64,000 nucleotides of DNA from Acidovorax sp. 1608163 (GCF_003669015.1 NZ_CP033069.1:2180501-2244500), one strand, 5' to 3'. Positions 1-7,284 are shown, counted from the stretch's first letter. Notes: a model not told the origin generated them from the letters alone. A program made the numbers and translations.

Positions 1-40
1 AAACCTGTCTTCAACCCACTGCGCGTCTATATTGACTCTG

Positions 41-82
41 GTTTTCATGGAAACTAAACTATCTATAGTTTTCAGGGAAACC
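41..82. promoter_or_regulatory. Operator-like repeats upstream of the MarR gene
   Basis: Two near-identical imperfect palindromes, GTTTTCATGGAAACT at 41-55 and GTTTTCAGGGAAACC at 68-82, lie directly in front of the start codon at 85. Between them is an inverted repeat, AACTAT-CT-ATAGTT, at 57-70. MarR proteins commonly bind such sites over their own promoters, so autoregulation is the simplest inference. No binding data support it. Confidence 0.5.
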
Positions 83-84
83 TA

Positions 85-555
85 ATGTCCGCTCGAAGAT
101 ATAAAACTGCACCTTCTCCGGTAGAAGCCCATCTGGGCTTCTGGCTCCGCTTTGTGTCCAACCATGTGTCCATCCGCTTCCAGCAACTGCTGGAAGAAAA
201 GGGGGTCACGGTCACCGAATGGGTAGCCTTGCGTACGCTGTGGTCCCAAGATACAACCACGCACGCCGAACTGATCCAGTCCCTGGGTCTAACCAAGGGG
301 GCAACGTCCAAGGTGATGACTCGTCTGGAAGAGAAAGGGCTGGCCGGTCGGCAACTGGTCGATGGCCGTGCCCGCGAGCAGAACCTGGGTCTCACAGCAG
401 CGGGAAAGGCCTTGGTACCGCAACTGGCGGCGCTGGCCGATGCCAATGATGGCCACTTCTTTGGTCACCTGCCTGCCGCAGAGCGCCTGGCGCTGACCCA
501 AGCCATGCAGGCCTTGGTACGACATCACCAGCTCAAAGACATTCCAACTGCCTGA
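85..555 (+). CDS. MarR-family transcriptional regulator
   Basis: A 156-residue protein with the MarR-type winged helix. The recognition-helix region reads LGLTKGATSKVMTRLEEKGL (about residues 72-91), followed by a wing containing DGRAREQNLGLTAAG. Length is normal for the family, which acts as dimeric DNA-binding repressors in the cytoplasm. The ATG at 85 follows a purine-rich AGGGAAA stretch and the repeats at 41-82. It lies 33 bp upstream of a DUF1398-family gene in the same direction, so the two may form an operon. The ligand cannot be deduced. Confidence 0.9.
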   Translation: MSARRYKTAPSPVEAHLGFWLRFVSNHVSIRFQQLLEEKGVTVTEWVALRTLWSQDTTTHAELIQSLGLTKGATSKVMTRLEEKGLAGRQLVDGRAREQNLGLTAAGKALVPQLAALADANDGHFFGHLPAAERLALTQAMQALVRHHQLKDIPTA

Positions 556-588
556 TTTCACAAGCATCCATCAACCAGAAAGAAGCAC

Positions 589-983
589 ATGAATGAAAGC
601 ATTCGCGCCGCTATCCTGGCCACCTTTGACGCATCCAACCAGGGCACAGTCCACTTTGGTCAAGTCATTGGTCAGTTGGTGGGGCCGGGGTGGAGTCCTA
701 TCACGTGGACTACCGCTGCGGCCGCACCACCTACTACTTGCCCGACGGCTCCACGGCCGACTTCAGTTTCGAGCGCCCGCAGCATGGCATTGCCGATGCG
801 TTTGATGGCGACGCGGTTCGGGCCGCGATCTTAGGAGCGCAGCAGGGTCGCGTGATGTACCCCGAGTTCAAGAAGCTCTCGCAGCGCGCAGGCTGTGTGG
901 GCTACACAGTCTGGATTGCGGGCCGTCACGTTACTTATCTGGGTCGACGAGGTGAAATGCACATTGAGCGCTTCCCCAACTAA
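589..983 (+). pseudogene. DUF1398 (YbcV-like) protein gene, one frameshift
   Basis: Two overlapping frames together give one about 131-residue DUF1398 protein. The first begins MNESIRAAILATFDASNQG and runs to QLVG. The second resumes at GVESYHVDYRCG and ends in HIERFPN at 983. Joining them needs one extra G in the GGGG run at 681-684, which restores QLVGAGVESYHVDY. The family is small and of unknown biochemical function. The gene follows the MarR gene closely and has an AGAAAG-type ribosome site. It is either a true pseudogene or an undercalled homopolymer. Four other G-run deletions of the same kind occur in this window. Confidence 0.75.
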
Positions 984-1016
984 CCCAGCGCGCCACCAAC
1001 CGAGCATGGAAGGAGC

Positions 1017-1046
1017 ATGAAAGATCACATTGGTTTTTCACTGGGC
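1017..1046 (+). pseudogene. 5' fragment of a gene cut by the IS element
   Basis: An ATG at 1017, preceded by GGAAGGAGC, opens a reading frame of ten codons (MKDHIGFSLG) that runs straight into the IS inverted repeat at 1046. It would end inside the element after about 37 codons. It looks like the start of a third gene behind the MarR and DUF1398 genes whose remainder was lost, because the sequence on the far side of the IS belongs to an integrase on the opposite strand. Confidence 0.35.
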
Positions 1047-1070
1047 TGGACTTCACCCGGTTTCGTAGAC
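1046..1070 (+). repeat. IS terminal inverted repeat, left end
   Basis: The sequence starting CTGGACTTCACCCGGTTT is the reverse complement of the right end at 2251-2275, with three mismatches in 25 positions. It lies downstream of the transposase stop codon. Confidence 0.9.
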
Positions 1071-1075
1071 ATATT

Positions 1076-1936
1076 TCAACTTCCGTTTCGAAGTTGTTCG
1101 AATGCCAGCGGACTCAGTTGGTCTAGGTGACTGTGCCGACGGATTCGATTGTAAAAACCTTCGATGTAGTCAAACACATCTGACTTGGCGTCTTGCCTGG
1201 TGGCATAGATATGGCGTTTGATTCTCTCCTTCTTCAAGCTGCTGAAGAAGGACTCTGCTACCGCGTTGTCCCAACAGTTTCCACGTCGGCTCATGCTTGG
1301 CACCAATTGGTTGTCCTTGCACCAGCGGGCGAAGTCGTCACTGCCAAACTGACTTCCTTGGTCGGAATGGATCATCACTGGACCCGTTGGGCGCCTGCGC
1401 CACACTGCCATCGTGAGCGCATCCAACACCAACTCTGTAGCCATGCTGGAGTTCATCGCCCAGCCGACCACCATGCGCGAGTACAGGTCAATTACGGCCG
1501 TTAGGTACAACCAGCCCTCATGGGTTCGGATATAGGTAATGTCGGTGACCCACACTTGGTTCGGTAGCGTGACCGTGAACTCACGTTGCAACCGGTTCGG
1601 TGCGGCAGTCGCAGGAAGACCGACTCGGTAGCGTGGCCGCTTGTAACCACGCACTGAGCGCAGTTGGGCCTGGCGCATCAGGCGTGCTACACGTTTTTGA
1701 CCGCACGCCATACCGTCCTCTCGCAAGTCCCGCAGGATGCGTGGGCTTCCATAAATCCCGTGGCTGTCGTCAAAGGATTGCCGAATGCTTGCCAGCAAGA
1801 CATCGTCGGCTAAGGCGCGTTTGGACTTTGGATTGGCCTTCCAAGCGTAATAGCCACTGCGCTGTACGCGCAGAACGCGGCACATGCTGCTGAGCCGGAA
1901 CTGGCCTTTATGTTCGGCCATGAATGCGTACTTCAC
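1076..1936 (-). CDS. IS3-family transposase OrfB (DDE integrase domain)
   Basis: 286 residues reading from a GTG at 1936 that overlaps the orfA stop. An N-terminal HTH_21-like region (GIYGSPRILRDLRE) precedes the rve integrase core. The DDE triad is visible as D in WVTDITYI, D in MIHSDQGSQF, and E in NAVAESFFSSLKKE. In this family OrfB is made mainly as an OrfAB fusion by -1 frameshifting, and the slippery site is present upstream. The fusion protein cuts and joins IS ends. No disruption is seen. Confidence 0.95.
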   Translation of the reverse strand: MKYAFMAEHKGQFRLSSMCRVLRVQRSGYYAWKANPKSKRALADDVLLASIRQSFDDSHGIYGSPRILRDLREDGMACGQKRVARLMRQAQLRSVRGYKRPRYRVGLPATAAPNRLQREFTVTLPNQVWVTDITYIRTHEGWLYLTAVIDLYSRMVVGWAMNSSMATELVLDALTMAVWRRRPTGPVMIHSDQGSQFGSDDFARWCKDNQLVPSMSRRGNCWDNAVAESFFSSLKKERIKRHIYATRQDAKSDVFDYIEGFYNRIRRHSHLDQLSPLAFEQLRNGS

Positions 1937-2214
1937 CCGGACAGCTTGGCAAAGTACGTTGCGGCCTTTTTTAGGATGTCGCGCTCCTCATTGGCCCTTT
2001 TGAGCTCCGCTTTGAGCCGGGATACCTCGGCCTTGAGCTGGCTTGTCTCTGCCCCCCCTGCGCTCGATTGCTCTTTGGCAAGCCGCACCCACAGGTACAG
2101 GCTTTTGTCCGACATGCCCAATCGCTTGGCTACATCCACTACCCCATGACCACGCTCGGTCACCTGTTTGACGGCTTCTGCCTTGAACTCAGCCGGGTAT
2201 CGCACTCTCTTCAT
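1933..2214 (-). CDS. IS3-family transposase OrfA (HTH and leucine zipper)
   Basis: 93 residues. The N-terminal helix-turn-helix is typical of IS3 OrfA (YPAEFKAEAVKQV, then VAKRLGMSDKSLYLWV). A coiled-coil follows (QLKAEVSRLKAELKRANEE) and the end carries the family hallmark ERDILKKAATYFA. The protein binds the IS ends and supplies the N-terminal half of the OrfAB transposase. It overlaps orfB by 4 nt. Confidence 0.95.
   Translation of the reverse strand: MKRVRYPAEFKAEAVKQVTERGHGVVDVAKRLGMSDKSLYLWVRLAKEQSSAGGAETSQLKAEVSRLKAELKRANEERDILKKAATYFAKLSG
1966..1972 (-). other. Programmed -1 frameshift site A AAA AAG
   Basis: On the minus strand the codons CTA AAA AAG of orfA form the classic IS3 slippery heptamer A_AAA_AAG. 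A -1 slip here opens a frame (GGC CGC AAC ...) that runs without a stop into orfB and would give the OrfAB fusion. Confidence 0.85.
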
Positions 2215-2250
2215 TTCTCACTCTCCAGTTCAATTTCGACCTTGATAGGT

Positions 2251-2275
2251 GTCTATTGAACCGGGTGAAGTCCAG
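2251..2275 (-). repeat. IS terminal inverted repeat, right end
   Basis: It ends in CCGGGTGAAGTCCAG at 2275 and pairs with 1046-1070. It lies upstream of orfA and truncates the integrase gene that follows. Confidence 0.9.
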
Positions 2276-2655
2276 TGGCGACTTGTGGAGTCGGCTCGGA
2301 AAGAGAAAGTCTTCTGATTTCAGCTTGGCGGTCTTGATCCATTGCTGAAGCGCTTCACGGGTGGTCGCCGTTATCTCGAACTGGACGGGGTGATGTGTTT
2401 TGTGCTGCATTACCGTCGCTCGAGATGCGACTTGATCGCCATGGCAAACATCGCGGACCTTCAGGGCGACCAAGTCGCATCCGCGCAGCTTGCTGTCAAT
2501 TCCCAAGTTAAAGAGTGCAAGCTCGCGAACCCTGTTCTCCATCTGCAGGCGTACTCGCAGCGCCCAGATGTCCTTAGGCTTGAGGGAGCCTTCTGACCAA
2601 CGATTTTTCCCTTATTCCAGGGCTCGCGATGAACGACAGTTGCAACGGATTCCAT
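2275..2655 (-). pseudogene. Tyrosine recombinase/integrase remnant, truncated and frameshifted
   Basis: The ATG at 2655 starts MESVATVVHREPWNKGK and continues to VGQKAP. A one-base loss in the GGG run at 2584-2586 (+ strand) breaks the frame. In the other frame the protein continues as LKPKDIWALRVRLQ, then ELALFNLGIDSKLRGCDL, then KTHHPVQFEITATTREAL, and stops making sense after LFPSRLHKSP, where the IS begins. This is the N-terminal part of a small integrase family of about 210 residues; the C-terminal half with the catalytic His, Arg and Tyr is missing. It cannot be functional even if the frameshift is an error. It supports a mobile, eroding locus. Confidence 0.8.
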
Positions 2656-3037
2656 GATGGTCTCCCATCGAGTGGGCGGGGCGAAACCATGCACCTTCTA
2701 GATGATGTTGTCCACGAGTGACCACGCTAGCTGTGTCGGTTTTTGCTATCCAGCAAAGCGCCTGATGATGTTCCTCACCGTCTGCTCTCGCTAACACCAG
2801 CCGTTCAATGGTTGTGTCTTGAGCGACAGCAACCAGCCTGAAGCGGCTCATCCATCTCTGCACACTCCTTTGCCATCCGAAAACAGAAGATGCTTCAACT
2901 GCGGCGCTTGGAAGGCATGCCAATCGGTGCAACTTCCATTGCAGGTTTTATTTTCAGGTTGCAGAGTTATTTTGACGATCAGTGTCCGTTGTGAGCAGTC
3001 TCCGATGGCTGGTGTCACGCCGTAGGCTTGGCGGCGC
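2656..3037. other. 382-bp stretch with no supported gene
   Basis: Lower in G+C than the core genes. A minus-strand open frame of 106 codons overlaps it, but it has no recognisable domain and no convincing ribosome site, and it runs through the start region of the integrase remnant. I see no repeat, terminator or RNA gene. It is probably decayed mobile DNA. Confidence 0.4.
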
Positions 3038-3259
3038 TCAATCCTTGAGATTCACCCCCAGATTGCCCAGCTTTTTTGCATACGAGTCCCTGCGTTTTGC
3101 TGCCTTTGCAGCTGTTTCGGAGGCGGCTTGGATTGCCTTGGGCCCCTTATCCGCAGCAGCTTTGATCAATCCGAACTTGTGAGCGGCATCTGCCTCGGCC
3201 CGTTTGAACGTGGCGATGAGTTCAGCATGGGCAATGGGTGGATTCACAGTGGCTCCCAT
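3038..3259 (-). CDS. Unknown 73-residue Ala/Lys-rich protein
   Basis: I do not recognise this protein. It is short, highly charged and almost certainly helical: the middle (KAAADKGPKAIQAASETAAK) is rich in Ala and Lys, which gives a phasin-like or coiled-coil look without a matching domain. The ATG at 3259 lies 5 nt after the stop of the 142-residue gene upstream, so the two are very likely co-transcribed and translationally linked. No signal peptide or membrane segment. Base composition is lower in G+C than the core genome, consistent with acquired DNA. Confidence 0.55.
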   Translation of the reverse strand: MGATVNPPIAHAELIATFKRAEADAAHKFGLIKAAADKGPKAIQAASETAAKAAKRRDSYAKKLGNLGVNLKD

Positions 3260-3264
3260 ATCAA

Positions 3265-3693
3265 TCAGCGTTGTGATTCTTCAATTTTGACGTTGGCGCG
3301 AAGCAAGGCGGTTCTTAATTCGCGAGTGGCAGGTTTGGCAATATCCACCTTTTGAACTGCCAGGTCGAACGAAGAGCCAGGCTTGATGCTGGTGGGCAGT
3401 ATCTTTTTGGCTGGAAGTTTGGCCGGATACGTACCTTGGCCCGGACACATGCGAACGGAAAACCCGAATTCTTCGAGCAGGCCTTTCGCATACAGCTCCG
3501 CCAATTGGTGAAACGATACGAAGGTGGAGCGCTTTACGTCTTTGAGTCCGGGCTGGCTGACGTCGCGAACGAGCTCGAATTTGCCAAGTGAATCGCGCTG
3601 TGTATCGGTAAAAGGATGCAGCAAGAAAGTTTGACGAACGCCATCCTTTTTGGACACCAAAGTGTGTTCGACGGCTATATCGGTTAACAGCAT
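3265..3693 (-). CDS. Unknown 142-residue cytosolic protein
   Basis: I do not recognise this protein. The ATG at 3693 was chosen over an upstream start at 3759 because an AAGGAAAA ribosome site precedes it at good distance. It begins MLLTDIAVEHTLVSKKDG, contains no signal peptide or membrane helix, and includes RMCPGQGTYPAKLPAKKI in the second half. It is the first gene of a two-gene minus-strand unit with the 73-residue gene. It sits between an integrase remnant and an inverted-repeat element, so a mobile or cargo origin is likely. Confidence 0.6.
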   Translation of the reverse strand: MLLTDIAVEHTLVSKKDGVRQTFLLHPFTDTQRDSLGKFELVRDVSQPGLKDVKRSTFVSFHQLAELYAKGLLEEFGFSVRMCPGQGTYPAKLPAKKILPTSIKPGSSFDLAVQKVDIAKPATRELRTALLRANVKIEESQR

Positions 3694-3862
3694 ATTTTTT
3701 CCTTGCTTTTCAAGCGGCAGCTTACACAGCCGCATCAGTCCCATCGGTTGCCATCCCACCCCAAGTCGCAGATTGTGTTTTCAGACCGAGCCACTGGGGA
3801 GCCAATGCCCCTTCAGACGCGAAGTGCTCGAAACGGACAAAACGCGCCCGATGAACAGGTTA

Positions 3863-4147
3863 TAAGGGCACCAAAACACAACCCAGCGAAGCGGCCCAGG
3901 CTAGGCGTTGCGTCGCTGGCAGTGCGAGCGGTACGACAAGACGGGACAACGACTCCAGGAGGGTGTTAGCCGCCATAAGGGCCGGGACTTTAACTGAACG
4001 ACTGCACATGGCAGATCCGTATGGCACCGGGGCAGATCGCTTCGGGTCGAAAACTGCCTGCCCATGGGGGCGACTGAAAGTCCGAAACCAGCCTGCGACG
4101 CAACGCCTAGCCAAGGCCGCTGCGCTGGGTTTTGTTAGCCGCCCTTA
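3863..4147. repeat. 285-bp element with about 55-bp inverted ends
   Basis: The left arm (3863-3919) and right arm (4092-4147) are imperfect inverse copies. Each holds CTAGGCGTTGCGTCGC (3901-3916, inverted at 4095-4110), CCCAGCG-AGCGGCC and an outer TAAGGGC (3863-3869, inverted at 4141-4147). The match is symmetrical about 4005. GTTAGCCGCC occurs twice, at 3966-3975 and 4134-4143. The right end overlaps the stop codon of the GreA-like gene. No open frame of interest lies inside. It could be a MITE-like non-autonomous element; GTTAGCC also recalls integron recombination cores, but a full attC fold was not found. Confidence 0.65.
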
Positions 4148-4627
4148 GTCAACCTGCACCACCTCAAACTGCTGTCGGATGGGCGCGACCTGTAGCAACA
4201 CCTCATCACCTGCGCATTTGCCCAGCATGGCCCTGCCCAGAGGGGCTTGGCTGCTGACGACCTGAATGACCTGAGCGCCGCAGGCCAACTTCATGCTGCC
4301 TCCATCCGGGCCGAGAAAGAGCTTTTGCTGCGTTCCCTCGGAATCGACCAAGCAGACCAGTGCGCCGAGCTGTATGCCTTGGCTGGGGTCGTAGGGGCGG
4401 GGGCGGAATTGGCGCCAAGTGGCAATTGCCTCGCGGATGGCTTCGGCGCGCCGAGCTTGGCCAGCGGCCAAGTAGGCCGCTTCGAGTCCCAATGTGTCGT
4501 ATTTGTTTTCGGCGATGTTTTCTTCGTGAGTCGCGGTTTCATGAGCCGTCCGCGTTGCCTGCTCGGCTTGCAGCAGGTCCTCGGCGAGCCGTGCCAACAC
4601 ATGCTGTTGAAGCAAAAATTTATCCAT
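4145..4627 (-). CDS. GreA/GreB-family transcription elongation factor-like protein
   Basis: 160 residues. The N-terminal half is a predicted coiled coil beginning MDKFLLQQHVLARLAEDLLQ with the family-typical ENKYDTLGLEAAYLA. The C-terminal half resembles the FKBP-like domain of GreA (LGALVCLVDSEGTQQKLFLG, then SSQAPLGRAMLGKCAGDEV). Classical GreA stimulates transcript cleavage by RNA polymerase through acidic residues at the coiled-coil tip. This divergent subfamily is annotated as GreAB-like, and cleavage activity is not established. It is monocistronic, between two palindromic elements. Confidence 0.75.
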   Translation of the reverse strand: MDKFLLQQHVLARLAEDLLQAEQATRTAHETATHEENIAENKYDTLGLEAAYLAAGQARRAEAIREAIATWRQFRPRPYDPSQGIQLGALVCLVDSEGTQQKLFLGPDGGSMKLACGAQVIQVVSSQAPLGRAMLGKCAGDEVLLQVAPIRQQFEVVQVD

Positions 4628-4712
4628 GGTGAAGGGGAGATATCTCGAACAAGCGGGCGGTAATTCTTGATTGTGAAGGGCCCCACAGCTTTCGACGCTT
4701 CTGTGGGCTGCA

Positions 4713-4885
4713 GGTTAAGGATGTCCTGCATAACTCCCTGCGGACGGTGATAGCACGGCTTCGGGCGGTCCACTGCGTTGCTTTTCTTGCCAATAGCACG
4801 GCTATTGGCTGCAAAAAGACGCCTTGTGGCCCATCCCGACCCGCGTTATCACCGCCTCGCGAGGGGTATGCCGGACATCCTTAAC
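4713..4885. repeat. 173-bp near-complete palindromic element
   Basis: The segment is symmetrical about 4799. The centre is a perfect GCCAATAGC-ACG-GCTATTGGC hairpin (4789-4809). Outward pairing continues through GCGTTGCTTTT against AAAAAGACGC, then GGTGAT against ATCACC, and ends with GTTAAGGATGTCC (4714-4726) against GGACATCCTTAAC (4873-4885). It has no coding content. It lies upstream of the GreA-like gene and would form a very long hairpin in single-stranded DNA or RNA, like a MITE or a large REP-type element. Confidence 0.75.
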
Positions 4886-4927
4886 TTTAGCTATGGGCCC
4901 GAAGCTCTTCCGGGCGCTGCAGGCCAT

Positions 4928-4990
4928 AAACTTTGATGAAAAGTGCTGCCAGCGCTTTCTGGATGAGCGCTGGCAGCTATCAATTTCGAA
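4928..4990. repeat. Dispersed AGCGCT repeat, intergenic copy
   Basis: Contains GTGCTGCCAGCGCTTTCT, then GAGCGCTGGCAGCTATCAAT. The inverted AGCGCT half-sites flanked by GCTAT are the signature of a family with at least 14 members in this window. Confidence 0.75.
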
Positions 4991-5306
4991 GCTTGTGACT
5001 TGGGTGCGTGCGCTGCAATCACTTCATCTCAACCGCGCGGATGGCACTTTGTTCTCCACGGTCACTTTGTGCCCGGGTTTCAGGAACGCGGGCCTTGCGC
5101 CCCTCGGCGGGCTTGCCGTGGTCGTGCTGTTTAGCGCGGCAGAGGCCGCCGTCAACATGGCCACAGCCCGCAGATTCTTTGGCGGCCCCTGTTTTTCTTT
5201 ATCAATCGCCTTAAATTTCTATAAAACCTTTGAACAGGTTCTTAGGACGCATGGATGCCATGATGCGGCTGGCTTCAGCACCCAGCATTTCGATCTATCC
5301 ACACCC
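4991..5306. other. 316-bp stretch with no supported gene
   Basis: An open frame runs through it in phase with the downstream nucleotidyltransferase, but it starts inside the palindromic element and crosses the dispersed repeat, so it is not read as coding. A minus-strand frame of about 44 codons ending LKPGHKVTVENKVPSARLR (stop near 5027) has no recognised relatives. An 18-base word, TTTGAACAGGTTCTTAGG, occurs at 5229-5246 and again at 24234-24251. Confidence 0.4.
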
Positions 5307-5933
5307 ATGCCATTGACACCACCCACTGTCCTCATCCTCGCCTCCGGCCGTGGCGAACGCTTCAAAGCCTCCGGTGGCGCAGTGCACAAGCTGCAGTCCT
5401 TGCTGGCGGGCAAGCCGGTGCTGCAGCACACGCTGGATGCCGTGCGCGCCAGCGGTTTGCCGTGGCATGTGGAAGATGCGGGGCACCCGGGCATGGGCGA
5501 TTCGATTGCCGCCGCAGTGCGCCACGCGGCCAACGCTGTGGGCTGGCTGGTGTTGCCGGGCGATTTGCCGCTGGTGCAGCCCGCCACGCTGCAGGCCATG
5601 GCGCAGGTGCTGCTCGATCAGCGTGCCGTGGTGGCGTGGCCGGAGTTTGCGGGTGAGCGGGGGCACCCGGTGGCGTTTGGGCGGGATTGCCTGGAGGGCT
5701 TGCTGGCTTTGTCTGGCGAGAAGGGGGCAGCGCCGGTGGTGCGGCACTGGGCGCAGCAGGGGCGCGGGCTGGCTGTGCCAGTGCAGGACGAGGGCGTGGT
5801 GACAGACATTGACACCGTGCAGGCGCTGGAGCGGGCTGAGGCGTTGTGGGCGAAGACTCAGGCGCTGCCAGCGCAGCGGGGGCTGGCGAGGGGTGAGTTT
5901 GCGCAGAGGTCAGCCGAAGAAGGCCTCGGCTGA
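5307..5933 (+). CDS. MobA-like NTP transferase (MocA-type)
   Basis: 208 residues. The N-terminal nucleotide-binding signature reads VLILASGRGERFKASGG (family form LAAGxGxRxG), followed by K in VHKLQSLLAGKPVLQHTLDA and the metal-binding D in LPGDLPLV. These features fit the MobA/MocA group, which transfers CMP or GMP to molybdopterin, or a related sugar nucleotidyltransferase. Length fits MocA. The start at 5307 (MPLTPPTVLILASG) was preferred because the upstream part of the open frame is repeat sequence. No molybdenum genes are nearby, so the substrate stays open. Confidence 0.75.
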   Translation: MPLTPPTVLILASGRGERFKASGGAVHKLQSLLAGKPVLQHTLDAVRASGLPWHVEDAGHPGMGDSIAAAVRHAANAVGWLVLPGDLPLVQPATLQAMAQVLLDQRAVVAWPEFAGERGHPVAFGRDCLEGLLALSGEKGAAPVVRHWAQQGRGLAVPVQDEGVVTDIDTVQALERAEALWAKTQALPAQRGLARGEFAQRSAEEGLG

Positions 5934-5994
5934 TCCGTTCATTGCCGCCCCGGCGGGGACGATTCAGCAGACCCCGGCGGTCTGCGCAGTGGGC

Positions 5995-6609
5995 TCAGGA
6001 GCAACGCCAGATGCCTGCTGACTTGGTGCAAATGCGGCCATCTCCAGCGGTGATGGAATCTGCATTGGTCTTTTTGTAAACGGCCCCGGCATCGTCGTAG
6101 CAGAACCCGCTGTCGCAGTGGGTAATGACCGGGTTGGCTTTCACAATCACCTTGGGCGGCTCTTGCATCAGCGGGGTGTTGGTGCCGCAGGCGGCGTTCA
6201 CATTGGTGATGGCGGCATTGGTGCGCATGCGTTTTTCATCTGGCGACAGGGTTCGAATGCTGGACACGAACTCCATCTCTTTCTGCGCACTTTTGCAGGC
6301 CGGTGTGGCGGCAAGGGGCGTTTGGGTGCCGGCTTGACTGGGGGAGGAGGGCGGTGCGTCTTGCTGGGCGCGCTCGGCCGCTTGTGCTCGGTACTTTCTA
6401 TCGGTCGCGGCGTCTGCGTTGGCGCGCTCCTGTGCAATCTCTGCCGCGCTTTTTTGGCGCTCGACCAGTTTGCTGGTTTGCCCTTCGGCGCAAGGAGCAT
6501 CGGTGTAGATGCTTTGGCCTGCTGCGTTGGTGCAGCGATGTACTTGGGCTTGGGCTGTCGAGATCATGACCGCGCAAATGGCGATTCCCATCAGTGTGCT
6601 TGTTCTCAT
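5995..6609 (-). CDS. Secreted DUF4124-domain protein
   Basis: 204 residues. A clear Sec signal peptide (MRTSTLMGIAICAVMISTAQ, cleavage near AQA) is followed by the DUF4124 core: VHRCTNAAGQSIYTDAPCAE, the usual pattern of a short beta domain with paired cysteines. A Gln/Ala-rich linker of about 60 residues leads to a C-terminal region with six cysteines, likely disulfide-bonded. Function is unknown for the family; the location is periplasmic. A strong GGAGGA ribosome site precedes the ATG at 6609. Confidence 0.85.
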   Translation of the reverse strand: MRTSTLMGIAICAVMISTAQAQVHRCTNAAGQSIYTDAPCAEGQTSKLVERQKSAAEIAQERANADAATDRKYRAQAAERAQQDAPPSSPSQAGTQTPLAATPACKSAQKEMEFVSSIRTLSPDEKRMRTNAAITNVNAACGTNTPLMQEPPKVIVKANPVITHCDSGFCYDDAGAVYKKTNADSITAGDGRICTKSAGIWRCS

Positions 6610-6679
6610 GGTTCCTCCTGTACCGAGTGCAACGTTTGAGCCCCTGTGTGCGCTGACCGTGTACGGAACTTTGGCGCAT

Positions 6680-6705
6680 AAAAAAGCCGCTGCAGAGGGC
6701 AGCGG
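6680..6705 (-). terminator. Rho-independent terminator after sodC
   Basis: Inverted repeat AGCCGCTGC / GCAGCGGCT with a short loop, followed on the minus strand by a T6 run (read as A residues at 6680-6685 on +). It lies about 55 bp beyond the sodC stop at 6760 and points the right way. Confidence 0.8.
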
Positions 6706-6759
6706 CTTGGGGCCGAGCTAGCGGAGGCGGGGTGCCGTCGTGCGCAGGACGGGTGCGGT

Positions 6760-7284
6760 TTACTGGGCCGCAATCACCGCACAGGCCAGCCGGGGCCCGG
6801 CGTTGCCGGTGGGCTGGGTTTTGTAGTCGTCGGGGTCGCGGTGCACGATGAGGCCGCGGCCGACGATGTTGTTGTCGGTGCTGCCCACACGGATGGTGCC
6901 CGATTCAAAGCTGAACTTGGCCACGCCGTTGGCGTCGGCCTTCAGGCTGGGCAGGTCGCCGGTGTGGTGCTCGCCCATGCCATGGTGGCCGTGCGATTTG
7001 CCGCCGGGGTTGAAGTGGCCGCCTGCGCTCATGCCGTCGCCGCTGCTGCAGTCGCCTTTTTCATGGATGTGGAAGCCGTGCTCGGCACCGGGCTTGAGGC
7101 CGGCGATCTCGCCGCTCACCTTCACCACATCGCCACTTTGCACAAAGCGCACGGTGCCGGTGGTGGTGTTGCCTTTGGTGGCTTGCAGCTGGGCGCTGGC
7201 GCTGGGGCCTGCGGAATAGCTGGCGCAGCCAGCCAATGCGGCCATGGCCACCGAGGCCAAAACAAAGCCAAAGCGAGGGTTCAT
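6760..7284 (-). CDS. sodC: Cu-Zn superoxide dismutase, lipoprotein form
   Basis: 174 residues. The N-terminus has a lipoprotein signal with lipobox LAGC (Cys at about 20), so the enzyme is probably anchored in the outer or inner membrane facing the periplasm. Copper and zinc ligands are visible in GFHIHEKGDC, GGHFNPGGKSHG and GRGLIVHRDPDD, and the C-terminal GNAGPRLACAVI is the family signature. It converts superoxide to oxygen and peroxide. A His-rich insert (SHGHHGMGEHH) lies between metal ligands, as in many proteobacterial SodC proteins. Monocistronic with its own terminator. Confidence 0.95.
   Translation of the reverse strand: MNPRFGFVLASVAMAALAGCASYSAGPSASAQLQATKGNTTTGTVRFVQSGDVVKVSGEIAGLKPGAEHGFHIHEKGDCSSGDGMSAGGHFNPGGKSHGHHGMGEHHTGDLPSLKADANGVAKFSFESGTIRVGSTDNNIVGRGLIVHRDPDDYKTQPTGNAGPRLACAVIAAQ

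Larger units (their letters stand above)
1046..2275 (-). mobile_element. IS3-family insertion sequence, complete
   Basis: A 1230-bp element bounded by about 25-bp inverted repeats. The left end reads CTGGACTTCACCCGG from 1046 and the right end CCGGGTGAAGTCCAG to 2275; 22 of 25 terminal positions match. It carries overlapping orfA and orfB on the minus strand with a canonical A6G slippage site. All parts look intact, so it may be active. No matching target duplication is visible: GGG lies left of the element and TGG right of it. The two flanks belong to different genes, which suggests a deletion or recombination after insertion. Confidence 0.93.

Noticed and set aside
2612..2932. 106-codon minus-strand open frame
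   Set aside because: No recognisable domain or ribosome site, and it overlaps the integrase remnant.
3863..4147. Integron attC site or gene cassette
   Set aside because: GTTAGCC is present, but no matching partner core and bulged hairpin could be traced, and no integron integrase is near. Kept only as an inverted-repeat element.
4824..5306. 161-codon N-terminal extension of the MobA-like gene
   Set aside because: It begins inside the 173-bp palindrome and crosses a dispersed repeat; the protein fold starts at 5307.
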